Assembly (NCBI GenBank): GCA_013285855.1
Contig: JABDGW010000024.1
Location: forward strand, 1-39,471
DNA: 39,471 bases
DNA from: Bacteroidota bacterium
Lineage (GTDB): Bacteria; Bacteroidota; Bacteroidia; Chitinophagales; Chitinophagaceae
Direction: 5' to 3'
The notes under the pieces are model-generated. The model saw only the letters and a program-made list of their open reading frames with translations, made no database searches and was not told the DNA's origin. The position numbers were made by a program, and so were the translations under genes. The first letter of the stretch is position 1. Every line of letters begins with the position of its first letter. Of this stretch, positions 17,273 through 25,979 are shown one piece after another.

Positions 17273-17538
17273 TGAAGATTGTAATTACAAAACAATTTGC
17301 AAAAGATGTTTCAAAAGAGCTTGATAAACCAACTCAATTATTGCTCGCTGATATCATTGAAAAAATACAACAGGCAGATTCTTTAATTGAAATTCAAAAT
17401 CTTAAAAAACTAAGTGGCCACAAATCAGCTTTCCGTATTCGTTTAGGCAATTACAGAATTGGGTTTTTATTAGAAGATAATATTATAAAACTTAGTCGCA
17501 TTCTTAACAGAAAAGATATTTATAAATTTTTCCCTTAA
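17272..17538 (+). CDS. RelE/ParE-superfamily toxin
   Basis: 88 residues with the RelE fold pattern: KIVITKQFAKDVSKEL strand-helix start, helix LLLADIIEKIQQ, then NLKKLSGHKSAFRIRLGNYRIGFLLEDNIIKLSRILNRKDIYKFFP. The FRIRLGNYRIGF and ILNRKDIY segments are the classic central and terminal strands (compare RelE/YoeB/HigB). Members cleave mRNA on ribosomes or, in the ParE branch, inhibit gyrase; which applies is not decidable here. The RIR/NYRI basic residues are intact, so it looks functional. Its stop codon directly abuts the stop of the convergent LolA-like gene. Confidence 0.88.
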   Translation: MKIVITKQFAKDVSKELDKPTQLLLADIIEKIQQADSLIEIQNLKKLSGHKSAFRIRLGNYRIGFLLEDNIIKLSRILNRKDIYKFFP

Positions 17539-18231
17539 TTATTTAAACACAGCATCATCAACGCCCTTATTTATTGTGTAAGATGAATAACTGATCTCTA
17601 CTTTACCTTTTTTATTTTTCAGCTTATCCGTATCAGAAGGTTTGGAATTCTCATTAAAGTCCATAGTAATACCTTTTGGAAGTTTATAATCTTTTGCATT
17701 AAAACTAAATTGCACCTTATCCGGTAAACCATAATCAGCATATTTTCCATAACTCATCGTGAGTTCGTACGTGCCGTTTTCACGTGTGGTGGTAATTGCT
17801 TTTTGTATTAAAAAATCCTGTTCATCTATATATAAAGTTGACAGTACAACTTCGCTGTTGTCATCATTCGGTAATAGCTTAACCACTTTTGTTTTTATAT
17901 TATTAATAACCGCATCACCGGCATCAAGCGCAGTAAAATTACTGTTACCGATTACATTCGTCATATTTACACTAATACCGCCTTTAGGTAAAACAGAAAT
18001 GCCACCGTTTTTTACTAACCGAAACCTGTTAGGCTTTTTATAGTAAATAACAACTTTGCTAACCGGCGCTTTAATAAAAACAACGTCGGTTTTTAAAACT
18101 CCGGTTGCTGTATAGTCATTCACTTTATCAAGCTTTTCTTTAACCTTATTTATAAGAGCAGTTACATCCTGGCAGTAAGCAGTGAACAATGAAGCGAAAA
18201 AAATGAAAAAGAAAATTAAAATTTTTTTCAT
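17539..18231 (-). CDS. LolA-like outer-membrane lipoprotein-sorting family protein, exported
   Basis: 230 residues starting MKKILIFFFIFFASLFTAYCQ, a signal peptide cleaved near residue 20. The frame continues to 18312 but the upstream 27 residues would precede a perfect signal sequence, so ATG 18231 is chosen. The mature part is a half-barrel of strands and loops: VKEKLDKVNDYTATGVLKTDVVF, then VIYYKKPNRFRLVKNGG, a pattern shared with LolA/LolB/RseB-type proteins that bind lipid acyl chains. It is probably periplasmic. It has no close operon partner and may be transcribed alone; the -7-like TACTTTTA about 30 bases upstream could serve. Confidence 0.75.
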   Translation of the reverse strand: MKKILIFFFIFFASLFTAYCQDVTALINKVKEKLDKVNDYTATGVLKTDVVFIKAPVSKVVIYYKKPNRFRLVKNGGISVLPKGGISVNMTNVIGNSNFTALDAGDAVINNIKTKVVKLLPNDDNSEVVLSTLYIDEQDFLIQKAITTTRENGTYELTMSYGKYADYGLPDKVQFSFNAKDYKLPKGITMDFNENSKPSDTDKLKNKKGKVEISYSSYTINKGVDDAVFK

Positions 18232-18400
18232 GAAAATTATTAAAGCTAAACGGTGCAGGTAAAAGTACACACAATAAATCTTATAAACATTGTAGCAGAA
18301 TAATGTAATCAATATAACAAAAAACCGGTGATCAAATAAATAAAAAATCTTGAAGTTTTTAACACAACAAGGTTCAAAATGACTGTATGTTATTGGGTGA

Positions 18401-18515
18401 TTACATCTTTACAAAGCTTAGAGTTTTATTGCCATCTTCTGTTTGCACGCGCATAAAATAAGTTCCTTGAAGAAGGTGAAAAGGTTACTGCATTAAAATT
18501 TATAAAAGAATAGTT
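18401..18515 (-). pseudogene. Decayed remnant of a T9SS C-terminal sorting domain
   Basis: The minus strand 18484-18401 reads PFHLLQGTYFMRVQTEDG then NKTLSFVKM and a stop, which is the terminal part of a type-A T9SS sorting domain (L..GtYfvrv...g.ktl.fvK.). Just upstream, 18515-18480, another frame reads NYSFINFNAVTF, matching the preceding strand, so the domain is broken by a frameshift. Stops lie further upstream in all frames before the MFS gene. No start codon or body of a surface protein remains. Confidence 0.65.
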
Positions 18516-18547
18516 TTATTGGAACATTGTTTTGTAGTTCATTATAA

Positions 18548-19717
18548 TTATTGAGCAACTAATTTTCCCATCTTACTAAAGTGAAAGATCAAAAAGCCAA
18601 TTGACATAAGAAAAAGAAATGCTGAAGCCAGCATGAATGTAGAGGAAACCGATAAAGCATTTAAAACGGGGAAGATGACAATCGGAGATAAGAACTGCCC
18701 CAAAAACCAGAATGTAGTGAGCTTTCCAATTTCTTTTCCCCTGATTTGAGGCGGAGCAATTTTCATTACCCACATATTTGTATTCGGAATCATCATGCCC
18801 ATGCCAAACCCTGCTATCATCATAGCAACAACATCTAACAGGTAACTTTCGGATAATGAAATGCAAAGAAAACCTATTGCCATAAGCAGGTAACCAATAG
18901 AAAAAATGGAGAGAAAACCAAGCTTGCCTCTTATACGTGAATAAAGAAATGATGATACTGCGGAAAGCAAAGTGCTTGTTGCAATGGCAGCTCCGATAAG
19001 TGAATTCTTTTCAACACCAAGAGCCTTTAGATGAAAGGGTATTTGCACCGGTATTAAGAAAAAGACGATCCACATGATCATAATATTAATAAACAACATC
19101 CAGATTATTCCGGGTGCTTTAACTTGTGGTATGATCTTGTTTACTTTTTCTGTGATTACAGGTTCTTTAAGAAAAGAAATAGTAAGCGGAAGTACTGCAA
19201 GTGAAAACAGGTAAATGAGAAAAGGATACTTCCATCCATAATCTGCGAGAACACCTCCGAGGGTTAAAAATATAATTCCTCCCAATGACATAAATGCTAT
19301 TTGCAACCCGACAAATTTCTGTCTTTCAATTCCCTCAAAATAATCAGCAATCAATGTAATTACAATAGTCATAGACATGCCGACGGATATGCCAAGCACA
19401 GCCCTTGAGATTAATATCTCATAAAGATCTTTTAAATAATATCCGGCTGATCCTGCAACGGCATACAACACCAATGCAAACCATAATATCATTAGTCTGC
19501 CATAACGATCAATCAAACGCCCGGTAATCGGAGAAAATAAAGCGATCATTAATGCCGGAATTGTTAATACAAGTTTTACAAGAAAAGATGAATTTTTAAC
19601 ACCTGAAAATGCTGCAGCCATCTGGGGTAATGCAGGAGAAATAGTAATTACCGACATTATGGTAAGGCTGCTCACAAGCAGTAGCGTAAGCTTTAATTTC
19701 CAACTTTTGTTTTGCAT
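18548..19717 (-). CDS. Major facilitator superfamily transporter (12-helix, DHA1-like)
   Basis: 389 residues, twelve hydrophobic segments. Motif A occurs between helices 2 and 3 as GRLIDRYGRLMIL (residues about 65-77). SPALPQMAAAF in helix 1 and the RAVLGISVGMSMTIV motif in helix 4 are typical of drug:H+ antiporters and related exporters. It diverges from the sulfatase gene across about 215 bases containing a small palindrome, so a shared regulator is possible. A role in export or uptake of sulfate-ester-related compounds would be speculation; substrates cannot be read from the sequence. Confidence 0.88.
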   Translation of the reverse strand: MQNKSWKLKLTLLLVSSLTIMSVITISPALPQMAAAFSGVKNSSFLVKLVLTIPALMIALFSPITGRLIDRYGRLMILWFALVLYAVAGSAGYYLKDLYEILISRAVLGISVGMSMTIVITLIADYFEGIERQKFVGLQIAFMSLGGIIFLTLGGVLADYGWKYPFLIYLFSLAVLPLTISFLKEPVITEKVNKIIPQVKAPGIIWMLFINIMIMWIVFFLIPVQIPFHLKALGVEKNSLIGAAIATSTLLSAVSSFLYSRIRGKLGFLSIFSIGYLLMAIGFLCISLSESYLLDVVAMMIAGFGMGMMIPNTNMWVMKIAPPQIRGKEIGKLTTFWFLGQFLSPIVIFPVLNALSVSSTFMLASAFLFLMSIGFLIFHFSKMGKLVAQ

Positions 19718-19799
19718 GTTTTGGTTTTAAAGTATATCAACTTATCCATCTTGTTTTAAAGAGTGCAGTAATAAGATATTATTGTAAGATAAATATTTC

Positions 19800-19814
19800 A
19801 TAACTATAAGTTAT
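19800..19814. promoter_or_regulatory. Small palindrome in the MFS-sulfatase divergent promoter region
   Basis: ATAACT (19800-19805) and AGTTAT (19809-19814) are inverted hexamers around ATA. Inverted half-sites AGTATAT (19731-19737) and ATACTAA (19841-19847) lie on either side in the same 215-base gap. A near-consensus -7 element TATCTTTA at 19885-19892 precedes the sulfatase. AT-rich palindromes arise easily by chance, so function is uncertain. Confidence 0.3.
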
Positions 19815-19932
19815 CTATTTGTTTTTAATATTTTATTATTATACTAAATCTGTTTTAATCCAATAAGGGCGTTTTGCTAATAGGTATCTTTAGATGATGA
19901 TGAGCTCAAAATAAACTTATGATACTATATTG

Positions 19933-21573
19933 ATGAAAAAAACCAACCTCATATTAATCATTCTCTGTTGTTTGTTTTTTTCTTTTCAAAAGCAAAAAAA
20001 ACAGCAGCAGAAAAAGATAAATATCGTTTTAATTGTAGCTGATGATCTTGGTTATTCAGACCTTGGATGTTTTGGAAGTGAAATCGCTACTCCCAACATT
20101 GATGCATTGGCAGATCAAGGACAATTATTTACTAATTTTTATACCGAAGCCGCTTGCTCTCCTTCAAGGGCAATGTTGCTTACAGGAACCGATAATCATA
20201 TTGCCGGGTTGGGAGATATGGCTGAAAGGGCAGTAAGTATTCCTAAAGAAGTTGGACAACCGGGATATGAAGGATATCTTAATAATAAAGTGGTTTGCGT
20301 TGCACAATTAATTAAGGATGCAGGTTATCATACGTATATGGCAGGCAAATGGCACTTAGGGCTAACCCCGGATCAGAGTCCCTTTGCCAAAGGCTTTGAG
20401 AGATCATTTGCTTTGCTTGATGCGGCAGCTAATCATTTTACTTCCGATCCGCGTGCTTACACTTTTATGGAAGATGATCATTTAGCTCAATATCCTGACG
20501 GACAATACTCAACTGATGTTTACACCGATAAAGCAATCAGCTTTATTAAGAAAGATCATGGCGATAAAAAACCTTTCTTTCTTTATGCTGCTTACACTGC
20601 ACCGCACTGGCCTTTGCAGGCTCCGCCTGAATACATTGAAAAATATCATGGGAAGTATGACATGGGTTATGATAGTTTAAGGTTGTTGCGTTTTAATGCT
20701 TTAAAACAAAAAGGTATTGTGGCGAAAGATGTTGTATTACCGCCACTTCCTGCAGTAAAGGGTGATTTATATAATATTTCCAACCAGCCTTTGCTGCCCT
20801 GGAAATCACTTGATAAAAATGAACAAAAACTTGAAGCAAGGAAGATGGAAATTTATGCCGGCATGATTGATAACCTCGATTATAATATTGGCAGGCTGGT
20901 TCAGTATTTAAAAGACATTGGAGAATACGACAATACTTTATTTGTTTTTCTATCAGACAATGGCCCTTCTTCTCTCGATTTAAATGAAACACCTGATAAA
21001 CTTAACCCTTATCCGTATATGGGTACTATAAATTCTTTTGTTGCTTATGGTTCACAGTGGGCGCATGCTTCCAGCGCTGTAAATAGTTTATATAAAGGAT
21101 ATAGTGCTGAAGGAGGTATACATGGGCCAATGATAATAAAAATGCCTTTTCAACAAGAAGATAATGGAATTGATACCGCCTTTACAACAATTATGGATAT
21201 AGCACCAACATTTCTTGACCTTGCTGGAAGTAAATATCCTTCAGTTTATAAGGGAAGACAACTTACACCTTACAAAGGAGCATCATTACTCCCCTTATTA
21301 AATAAAAAGAAAAGCTATGTTCATGATGAAAATTATATTATGGGATGGGAGCTTTTTGGAAGATGTGCCATAAGAAAAGGGAAATGGAAAATAACAAAAA
21401 TAGAACCGCCGTTTGGCAAAGGTGTGTTTGAATTATTTGATATGGAAAAAGACCCAACTGAATCTCACGACCTGGCTAAACAATATCCTGACATATACAA
21501 TGAATTGTTAGATGACTGGAAAGCTTATGTGAAAGAGAATGGTGTGATCTTATCCGATACATTATCACAATAA
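19933..21573 (+). CDS. Secreted sulfatase (arylsulfatase family)
   Basis: 546 residues; ATG 19933 follows an in-frame TTG at 19930 and gives the MKKTNLILIILCC export signal. Mature part opens KINIVLIVADDLGYSDLGCFG with metal ligands D37/D38. The signature ACSPSRAMLLTG puts C75 in the CxPSR motif that is converted to formylglycine. GKWHLG, APHWP and the late SDNGPSS (Ca2+ ligands) complete the type-I sulfatase active site. It hydrolyses sulfate esters outside the cytoplasm. Activation needs an anaerobic sulfatase-maturing enzyme or formylglycine-generating enzyme, neither of which lies in the window. It converges on two ASST genes. Confidence 0.95.
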   Translation: MKKTNLILIILCCLFFSFQKQKKQQQKKINIVLIVADDLGYSDLGCFGSEIATPNIDALADQGQLFTNFYTEAACSPSRAMLLTGTDNHIAGLGDMAERAVSIPKEVGQPGYEGYLNNKVVCVAQLIKDAGYHTYMAGKWHLGLTPDQSPFAKGFERSFALLDAAANHFTSDPRAYTFMEDDHLAQYPDGQYSTDVYTDKAISFIKKDHGDKKPFFLYAAYTAPHWPLQAPPEYIEKYHGKYDMGYDSLRLLRFNALKQKGIVAKDVVLPPLPAVKGDLYNISNQPLLPWKSLDKNEQKLEARKMEIYAGMIDNLDYNIGRLVQYLKDIGEYDNTLFVFLSDNGPSSLDLNETPDKLNPYPYMGTINSFVAYGSQWAHASSAVNSLYKGYSAEGGIHGPMIIKMPFQQEDNGIDTAFTTIMDIAPTFLDLAGSKYPSVYKGRQLTPYKGASLLPLLNKKKSYVHDENYIMGWELFGRCAIRKGKWKITKIEPPFGKGVFELFDMEKDPTESHDLAKQYPDIYNELLDDWKAYVKENGVILSDTLSQ

Positions 21574-21584
21574 AAGAACATAAA

Positions 21585-21628
21585 AAGATCATCAATCTTA
21601 TCTTGTTTATGATAATGATGATGATCTT
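21585..21628. terminator. Bidirectional hairpin between convergent sulfatase and ASST genes
   Basis: AAGATCATCA at 21585-21594 is exactly complementary to TGATGATCTT at 21619-21628, and the stem extends to 18 bases with three mismatches around an 8-base loop. It sits between the two stop codons; a short A-run on the left and T-rich bases on the right give weak terminator tails in both directions. Confidence 0.65.
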
Positions 21629-21651
21629 CTTATTGATTAGATCTGTTTTAT

Positions 21652-23232
21652 TTACTTGTCGGTTGTTGGTGGCGGCAAAATAAATACTGATGGCTGCGGA
21701 ACTATAGGCTCCAGCTTCCTATTTGCAAGTGCCGGATGATTTGCAGGAATAAAATTTCCTCTGAATTCAAAGAATGGCATTGGCATTGCGGGAATGGAAT
21801 CTCCGTTTGGCTCCCTGATATTTCCGTGATAGGGATTTAAATATTCCCAAACAATTTCACCCTGCGGTGTAACTTCAAAGAAACGCCCTTTTGCTCCTTC
21901 GTTAATAAAAGTGTTTCCATTTGGCATTCTTTGAGCGCCCGAAATAAAGCTGCTGTAAAATGAAAGTGTATCCGCCGCCCTGTAAAACCAAACAGGTTTT
22001 TCAGGACCGTAAGGCTTACCTTTTTCTATAATATAATTTCCCTTTTTGTCAATAGGTGGCGCAAACTCGTAAACCATCGAGTAGTTTTTGCCTGTGGTGC
22101 CCATATTACTCCAATCAATTTCACCGGGAGGGTGATTGTTGAATACAGTTAAATCTCCTGCTCCGGGAGTTCCTTTTTCTATCCACCGTATGTCGTGTTG
22201 ACCAAATAAAGTTCGGTTTGTTGAATCACCTCTTTTATAGTTTTGAGGGTTCCCCCAGCGGTATAGAAAATCTCCGCCTTTACCATAACGACCACCTTTA
22301 TGTCCCGCTGCTTCCTGTGTTGTGGTGCTGTGATCAATGATATAGATTTCGCTGATGTTTGGAGAGCTAAAAACGATCTGATCCAAATCAGCATTATATT
22401 TAATAGCATTAAAATGAAAAATATCTGAACCCCGGTTATCTAATGTTGAATTCCGGTGTGCCATTCCTTTAGCAATCAAAGTATCCAATGCGCCTTGGGT
22501 AATGGGTGGTGGTAATGGCGCTCCAAGGTTGAAATCCAATAATTCAGGATGGTCAGCTACATTACCGTAATCACTTTTTTTGGAATCAGCATCCTGAATA
22601 AGATGATCCCAAAGATGCCATTCCCATACAATCTTTCCTCCCGTCATGCCATCTGGAACAATCTCCACGATCTCTTCTGTCCACGGGCCGGATTTAGGTG
22701 TTAGTTCCGGCTTTCTTCCCATGGCAATTGCTTTGTCATACGGCATAACTTCATAAGCTATAGCCAGAATATGTCCGTTAGGCATTACAGCAAAATCATG
22801 ATGTGCTATATGTTGTTCGTTGGCGTATTCATAATCCCACAATATTTTGCCATCCCAGCTAATTTTTTGTATTCTTCCATACGGACCACAACAGCCAAAC
22901 ACCGGAAAGTCGGGATCATCAACGGCTTGAAACAAAGAACCATCATCTTGTAAATAGGCCTCAAATACACCGTAATTGCTTTTCCACTGATGCACCACTT
23001 CTCCCTTGCGATTGATTAAGTCTACAAATGGCGAATTTGGTACAGCAAAAAGTATATACCCATCAGCTAACCCCTCTGAGGTCTTCGTTAAACCACGCGG
23101 AATTCCATAGCCAAACATATTTCTGTGTACAGGAGCGGTTTTTTTATTTGTCGAGTCATTATCATTCATTTGGGTAAATGAGCGTGCTGAAATTGTCACA
23201 AACAGCAAGAGTATAAAATATCTTTTTTTCAT
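21652..23232 (-). CDS. Arylsulfotransferase (ASST) family protein, exported, paralogue 2
   Basis: 526 residues with signal peptide MKKRYFILLLFVTISARSF. Repeated blades of a beta-propeller follow: YILFAVPNSPFVDLINRKGEVVHQW, then GRIQKISWDGKILWDYEYAN, HHDFAVMPNGHILAIAY, GKIVWEWHLWDHLIQD, and EVTPQGEIVWEYLNPYHGN near the C-terminus (cited in parts). These are hallmarks of the ASST family, which moves sulfate between phenols without PAPS through a sulfo-histidine. Conserved His in HHDFAVMPNGH, HFNAIKYN and FGQHDIRW are candidate active-site residues. A CC pair (GCCGPYG) is unique to this copy. It follows its paralogue by 64 bases, probably one transcript. Confidence 0.88.
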   Translation of the reverse strand: MKKRYFILLLFVTISARSFTQMNDNDSTNKKTAPVHRNMFGYGIPRGLTKTSEGLADGYILFAVPNSPFVDLINRKGEVVHQWKSNYGVFEAYLQDDGSLFQAVDDPDFPVFGCCGPYGRIQKISWDGKILWDYEYANEQHIAHHDFAVMPNGHILAIAYEVMPYDKAIAMGRKPELTPKSGPWTEEIVEIVPDGMTGGKIVWEWHLWDHLIQDADSKKSDYGNVADHPELLDFNLGAPLPPPITQGALDTLIAKGMAHRNSTLDNRGSDIFHFNAIKYNADLDQIVFSSPNISEIYIIDHSTTTQEAAGHKGGRYGKGGDFLYRWGNPQNYKRGDSTNRTLFGQHDIRWIEKGTPGAGDLTVFNNHPPGEIDWSNMGTTGKNYSMVYEFAPPIDKKGNYIIEKGKPYGPEKPVWFYRAADTLSFYSSFISGAQRMPNGNTFINEGAKGRFFEVTPQGEIVWEYLNPYHGNIREPNGDSIPAMPMPFFEFRGNFIPANHPALANRKLEPIVPQPSVFILPPPTTDK

Positions 23233-23296
23233 GGCGAATTAATTATCAGTTTGATGATCAAAAACCGAAATTATTATGTGAATTAATTTGATAAAC

Positions 23297-24883
23297 CTAT
23301 TTTTTATCTCCCGGCGGAGGCATGGGTAATACAAATGTTGTTGGTTGAGGCATTATTGGTTCTAATTTTTTATTAGCAAGCCCGGGATGATCTGCCGGAA
23401 TAAATGTAGCACGAAACTCGAAATAAGTAAGCGGTATTGGGTTAACCAGATCACCGTTTGGTTTGGTAATATTTCCACGATAAGGATTCAAATATTCCCA
23501 AACAATTTTACCATCCGGAGTTACTTCAAAGAATCTTGCTTTAGCTCCTTCATTAATAAAAGTATTGCCATTACTCATTCGCATGGCGCCGGATATAAAA
23601 CTGCTCCAGAAAGAAAGTGAATCCGGTGCTACATAACTCCATACAGGTTTATCCGGCCCAAAGGTTGTGTCCTTTCTTAAAAGGTAATTTCCCTTATCAT
23701 CTGTTGGGGGAATAAATTCATAAACAGCCGAACAAACGGTGCTGTCTTTATAAACCGGAATATCATTATTAAATACCATTAAATTACCAGCTCCCGGTTT
23801 ACCTTTTTCAATCCAGTGAATGTTATGCTGACCAAATAACATTTGATTAGAAGAATCCCCGTGATGATAGTTTTTTGGATTACCCCACCGGTATAAAAAA
23901 TCGCCGCCCTTACCCCACCTGCCACCTGTATGCCCGGCAGCTTCTTTAGTAGTGGTACTATGATCTATGATGAAAATTTCGCTTAGGTTTGGAGAACTAA
24001 AAACAATTTGATCGAGGTCAGGATTATAATGGATTGCATTAAAATGATACACTTCAGAGCCTATATTTTCAGGTGTCTGATTTCTCCAGGCAAAACCCTG
24101 TTTATGCAAAATATCCATACTGTCCTGCGAAATCATTGGTGGCACTGTATCGCCTACATTAAAATCCAATAATTCCGGATGGTTTGCAGGCTTTCCGTAA
24201 TTGGCTTTTTTAGCATCATAGTCCTGTATCAAATGATCCCATATATGCCATTCCCAAACAATTTTACCGCCGGTCTTTCCTTCAGGTTCTATCTCAACTA
24301 TTTCATCAGGCCATAAGCCTGCTTTGGGGATCATGTTGGGTTTTCTGCCTGCTGCCGCAACTTGCTCTGCTGTTTTAGCCGTCCATGCAATAGCGAGAAT
24401 ATGGCCGTTGGGCATTACAGTTAAATCATGATGATGGAGATGATCTTCATTCGCATATTCAAAGTCCCATAATATTTTGCTATCCCATGAAATTTTTTGT
24501 ATTCTTCCTGCTTCACCACCTCCTGCAAATACAGGAAAATCGGGATCAACCGCAGTTTGAATTAACGAGCCATCGTTCTGCAGATAGCCCCCCAATACAC
24601 CATAATTCCCTTTCCACTCATGCACCACTTCTCCTCTCCGATTAATAAGATAAAACGAAGCAGAATTTGGAACGGCAAATAATACATAACCGTCAGCCAC
24701 ATCAGGCGAATTAATTTTTAAACCACGAGGTATATGCAATCCAAACATGTTCCTGTCTTTTGGAGGTTCTGGCTTTTTGGCTGTTGAATCTTTATTTGTG
24801 AGCACAGAATCTTTATTAACCTGGCAAAATGATACTATTGATATGCATGTAAACAGGCAAGTTAGCAGGTAAAGCTTTTTCAT
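23297..24883 (-). CDS. Arylsulfotransferase (ASST) family protein, exported, paralogue 1
   Basis: 528 residues with signal peptide ending near SFCQ, and a Lys/Asp/Pro-rich linker before RNMFGLHIPRGLK. It is collinear with the paralogue downstream over its whole length: the propeller motifs GRIQKISWDSKILWDFEYAN, HHDLTVMPNGHILAIAW, GKIVWEWHIWDHLIQDYD, HFNAIHYNPDLDQIVFSSPN and FGQHNIHWIEKG recur with conservative changes. By eye about 60 percent of positions agree. It is first in transcription order, with an AT-rich palindrome about 45 bases upstream. The reaction (sulfate-ester transfer versus binding only) is not proven by sequence. Confidence 0.88.
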   Translation of the reverse strand: MKKLYLLTCLFTCISIVSFCQVNKDSVLTNKDSTAKKPEPPKDRNMFGLHIPRGLKINSPDVADGYVLFAVPNSASFYLINRRGEVVHEWKGNYGVLGGYLQNDGSLIQTAVDPDFPVFAGGGEAGRIQKISWDSKILWDFEYANEDHLHHHDLTVMPNGHILAIAWTAKTAEQVAAAGRKPNMIPKAGLWPDEIVEIEPEGKTGGKIVWEWHIWDHLIQDYDAKKANYGKPANHPELLDFNVGDTVPPMISQDSMDILHKQGFAWRNQTPENIGSEVYHFNAIHYNPDLDQIVFSSPNLSEIFIIDHSTTTKEAAGHTGGRWGKGGDFLYRWGNPKNYHHGDSSNQMLFGQHNIHWIEKGKPGAGNLMVFNNDIPVYKDSTVCSAVYEFIPPTDDKGNYLLRKDTTFGPDKPVWSYVAPDSLSFWSSFISGAMRMSNGNTFINEGAKARFFEVTPDGKIVWEYLNPYRGNITKPNGDLVNPIPLTYFEFRATFIPADHPGLANKKLEPIMPQPTTFVLPMPPPGDKK

Positions 24884-24928
24884 TTAAATTGATTGAAGTG
24901 TGGTGAGTGATTTGAATAAAACCTTTGT

Positions 24929-24950
24929 AATATACTAATTTCAGTATATT
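24929..24950. promoter_or_regulatory. Perfect palindrome upstream of the ASST operon
   Basis: AATATACT (24929-24936) and AGTATATT (24943-24950) are exact inverted octamers around a 6-base centre, 45 bases upstream of the ASST start at 24883. The arm resembles the half-sites seen singly in the MFS-sulfatase gap. It could be an operator; AT-rich composition makes chance occurrence a serious alternative. The rest of the 24884-25106 gap shows no gene. Confidence 0.4.
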
Positions 24951-25106
24951 TATTTTCTTATGCAATAAATTTAATCTTATAAATTACAAACAGAATACCT
25001 GGAGATGAACATTAGAGTTAATACAACAGCCATAACTAAATAGTGTTTATGATGCCTGGTTCAAACAAAGTATAGATGTTAACTATAACGATTTACAAAA
25101 CAATTA

Positions 25107-25979
25107 TCAACTCAAAATATCTTTTTTCTTCATTACAAAAATTGTAGCGCTAATCAATACAATTATATAAATGGAAAGAATGATCAAAGAGTGAATTATT
25201 GCCGGCATATCCTGTATGCTTCCTGCAATAGCTTCATTATTCGCGTTTACTTTTTCATCAAAAAATTCTTTCCATATTACCATGTTGGAAGTAAATAAAT
25301 ATGGATTGATTGCATTAAATATTCGCAGGTTTAGAGTTCCCAATACAGTAAACAAAATAATTACGCTCATAGTTGTAATTATTGGGCCAATAGAATTTTC
25401 TGCAAATGACGAAAGAAAAAAGCCCACAGAAGCTACAGTAATTAATGACACAAAAGCAAAACAAAAAGCGCAGCAGTAACGCCAGAAAACATCATCCTGT
25501 TTTATTAAAACGATGTAGTCTGTTTTCATTAAAAAGAGATCGCTTGTTCCAAATATCATAACACTCACAAACAATGCGAGAAAGGCAATCCAGATCAACA
25601 ACAATAAAGTATAAATACCTGTGGCAAAAAATTTTGCAAGTACAACAGATGAACGGCTGTAAGGCTTTGATAATACCAGCCGCAAAGTGCCTGCATTAGC
25701 TTCGCCGGATATCACATCTGCAGCAACAAGTGTTACCAGCAAGGGAACATGTACCAACATTAATTGCAGTATAAGATAACACACCATGTAACCGTTCAGC
25801 AATTTGCCCTGCACATCAAAATTGCCAAGGTTCTGCAGCATGAAATCGGCATATTCCTGCCCGTCAACCTTTAAACCAAACTGCAGCAATATTATTAATG
25901 TGGTAATAGCGCCAAAAGCAATATACGTTCTCGGACGCCCGAATATTTTATACAGTTCAATTTGTAAAAGCTGCCACAT
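25107..25979 (-). CDS. ABC-2 type transporter permease
   Basis: 290 residues with six membrane segments and a large N-terminal loop. The pattern MWQLLQIELYKIFGRPRTYIAFG opening, VAADVISGEANAGTLRLVLSKPYSRSSVVLAKF after helix 2, is typical of ABC-2/BcrB-like permeases. Its start overlaps the end of the ATPase gene by 23 bases, so it is translated from the same message. It forms the membrane half of an exporter of unknown substrate; these are often lipid, peptide or antibiotic exporters. Confidence 0.9.
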   Translation of the reverse strand: MWQLLQIELYKIFGRPRTYIAFGAITTLIILLQFGLKVDGQEYADFMLQNLGNFDVQGKLLNGYMVCYLILQLMLVHVPLLVTLVAADVISGEANAGTLRLVLSKPYSRSSVVLAKFFATGIYTLLLLIWIAFLALFVSVMIFGTSDLFLMKTDYIVLIKQDDVFWRYCCAFCFAFVSLITVASVGFFLSSFAENSIGPIITTMSVIILFTVLGTLNLRIFNAINPYLFTSNMVIWKEFFDEKVNANNEAIAGSIQDMPAIIHSLIILSIYIIVLISATIFVMKKKDILS

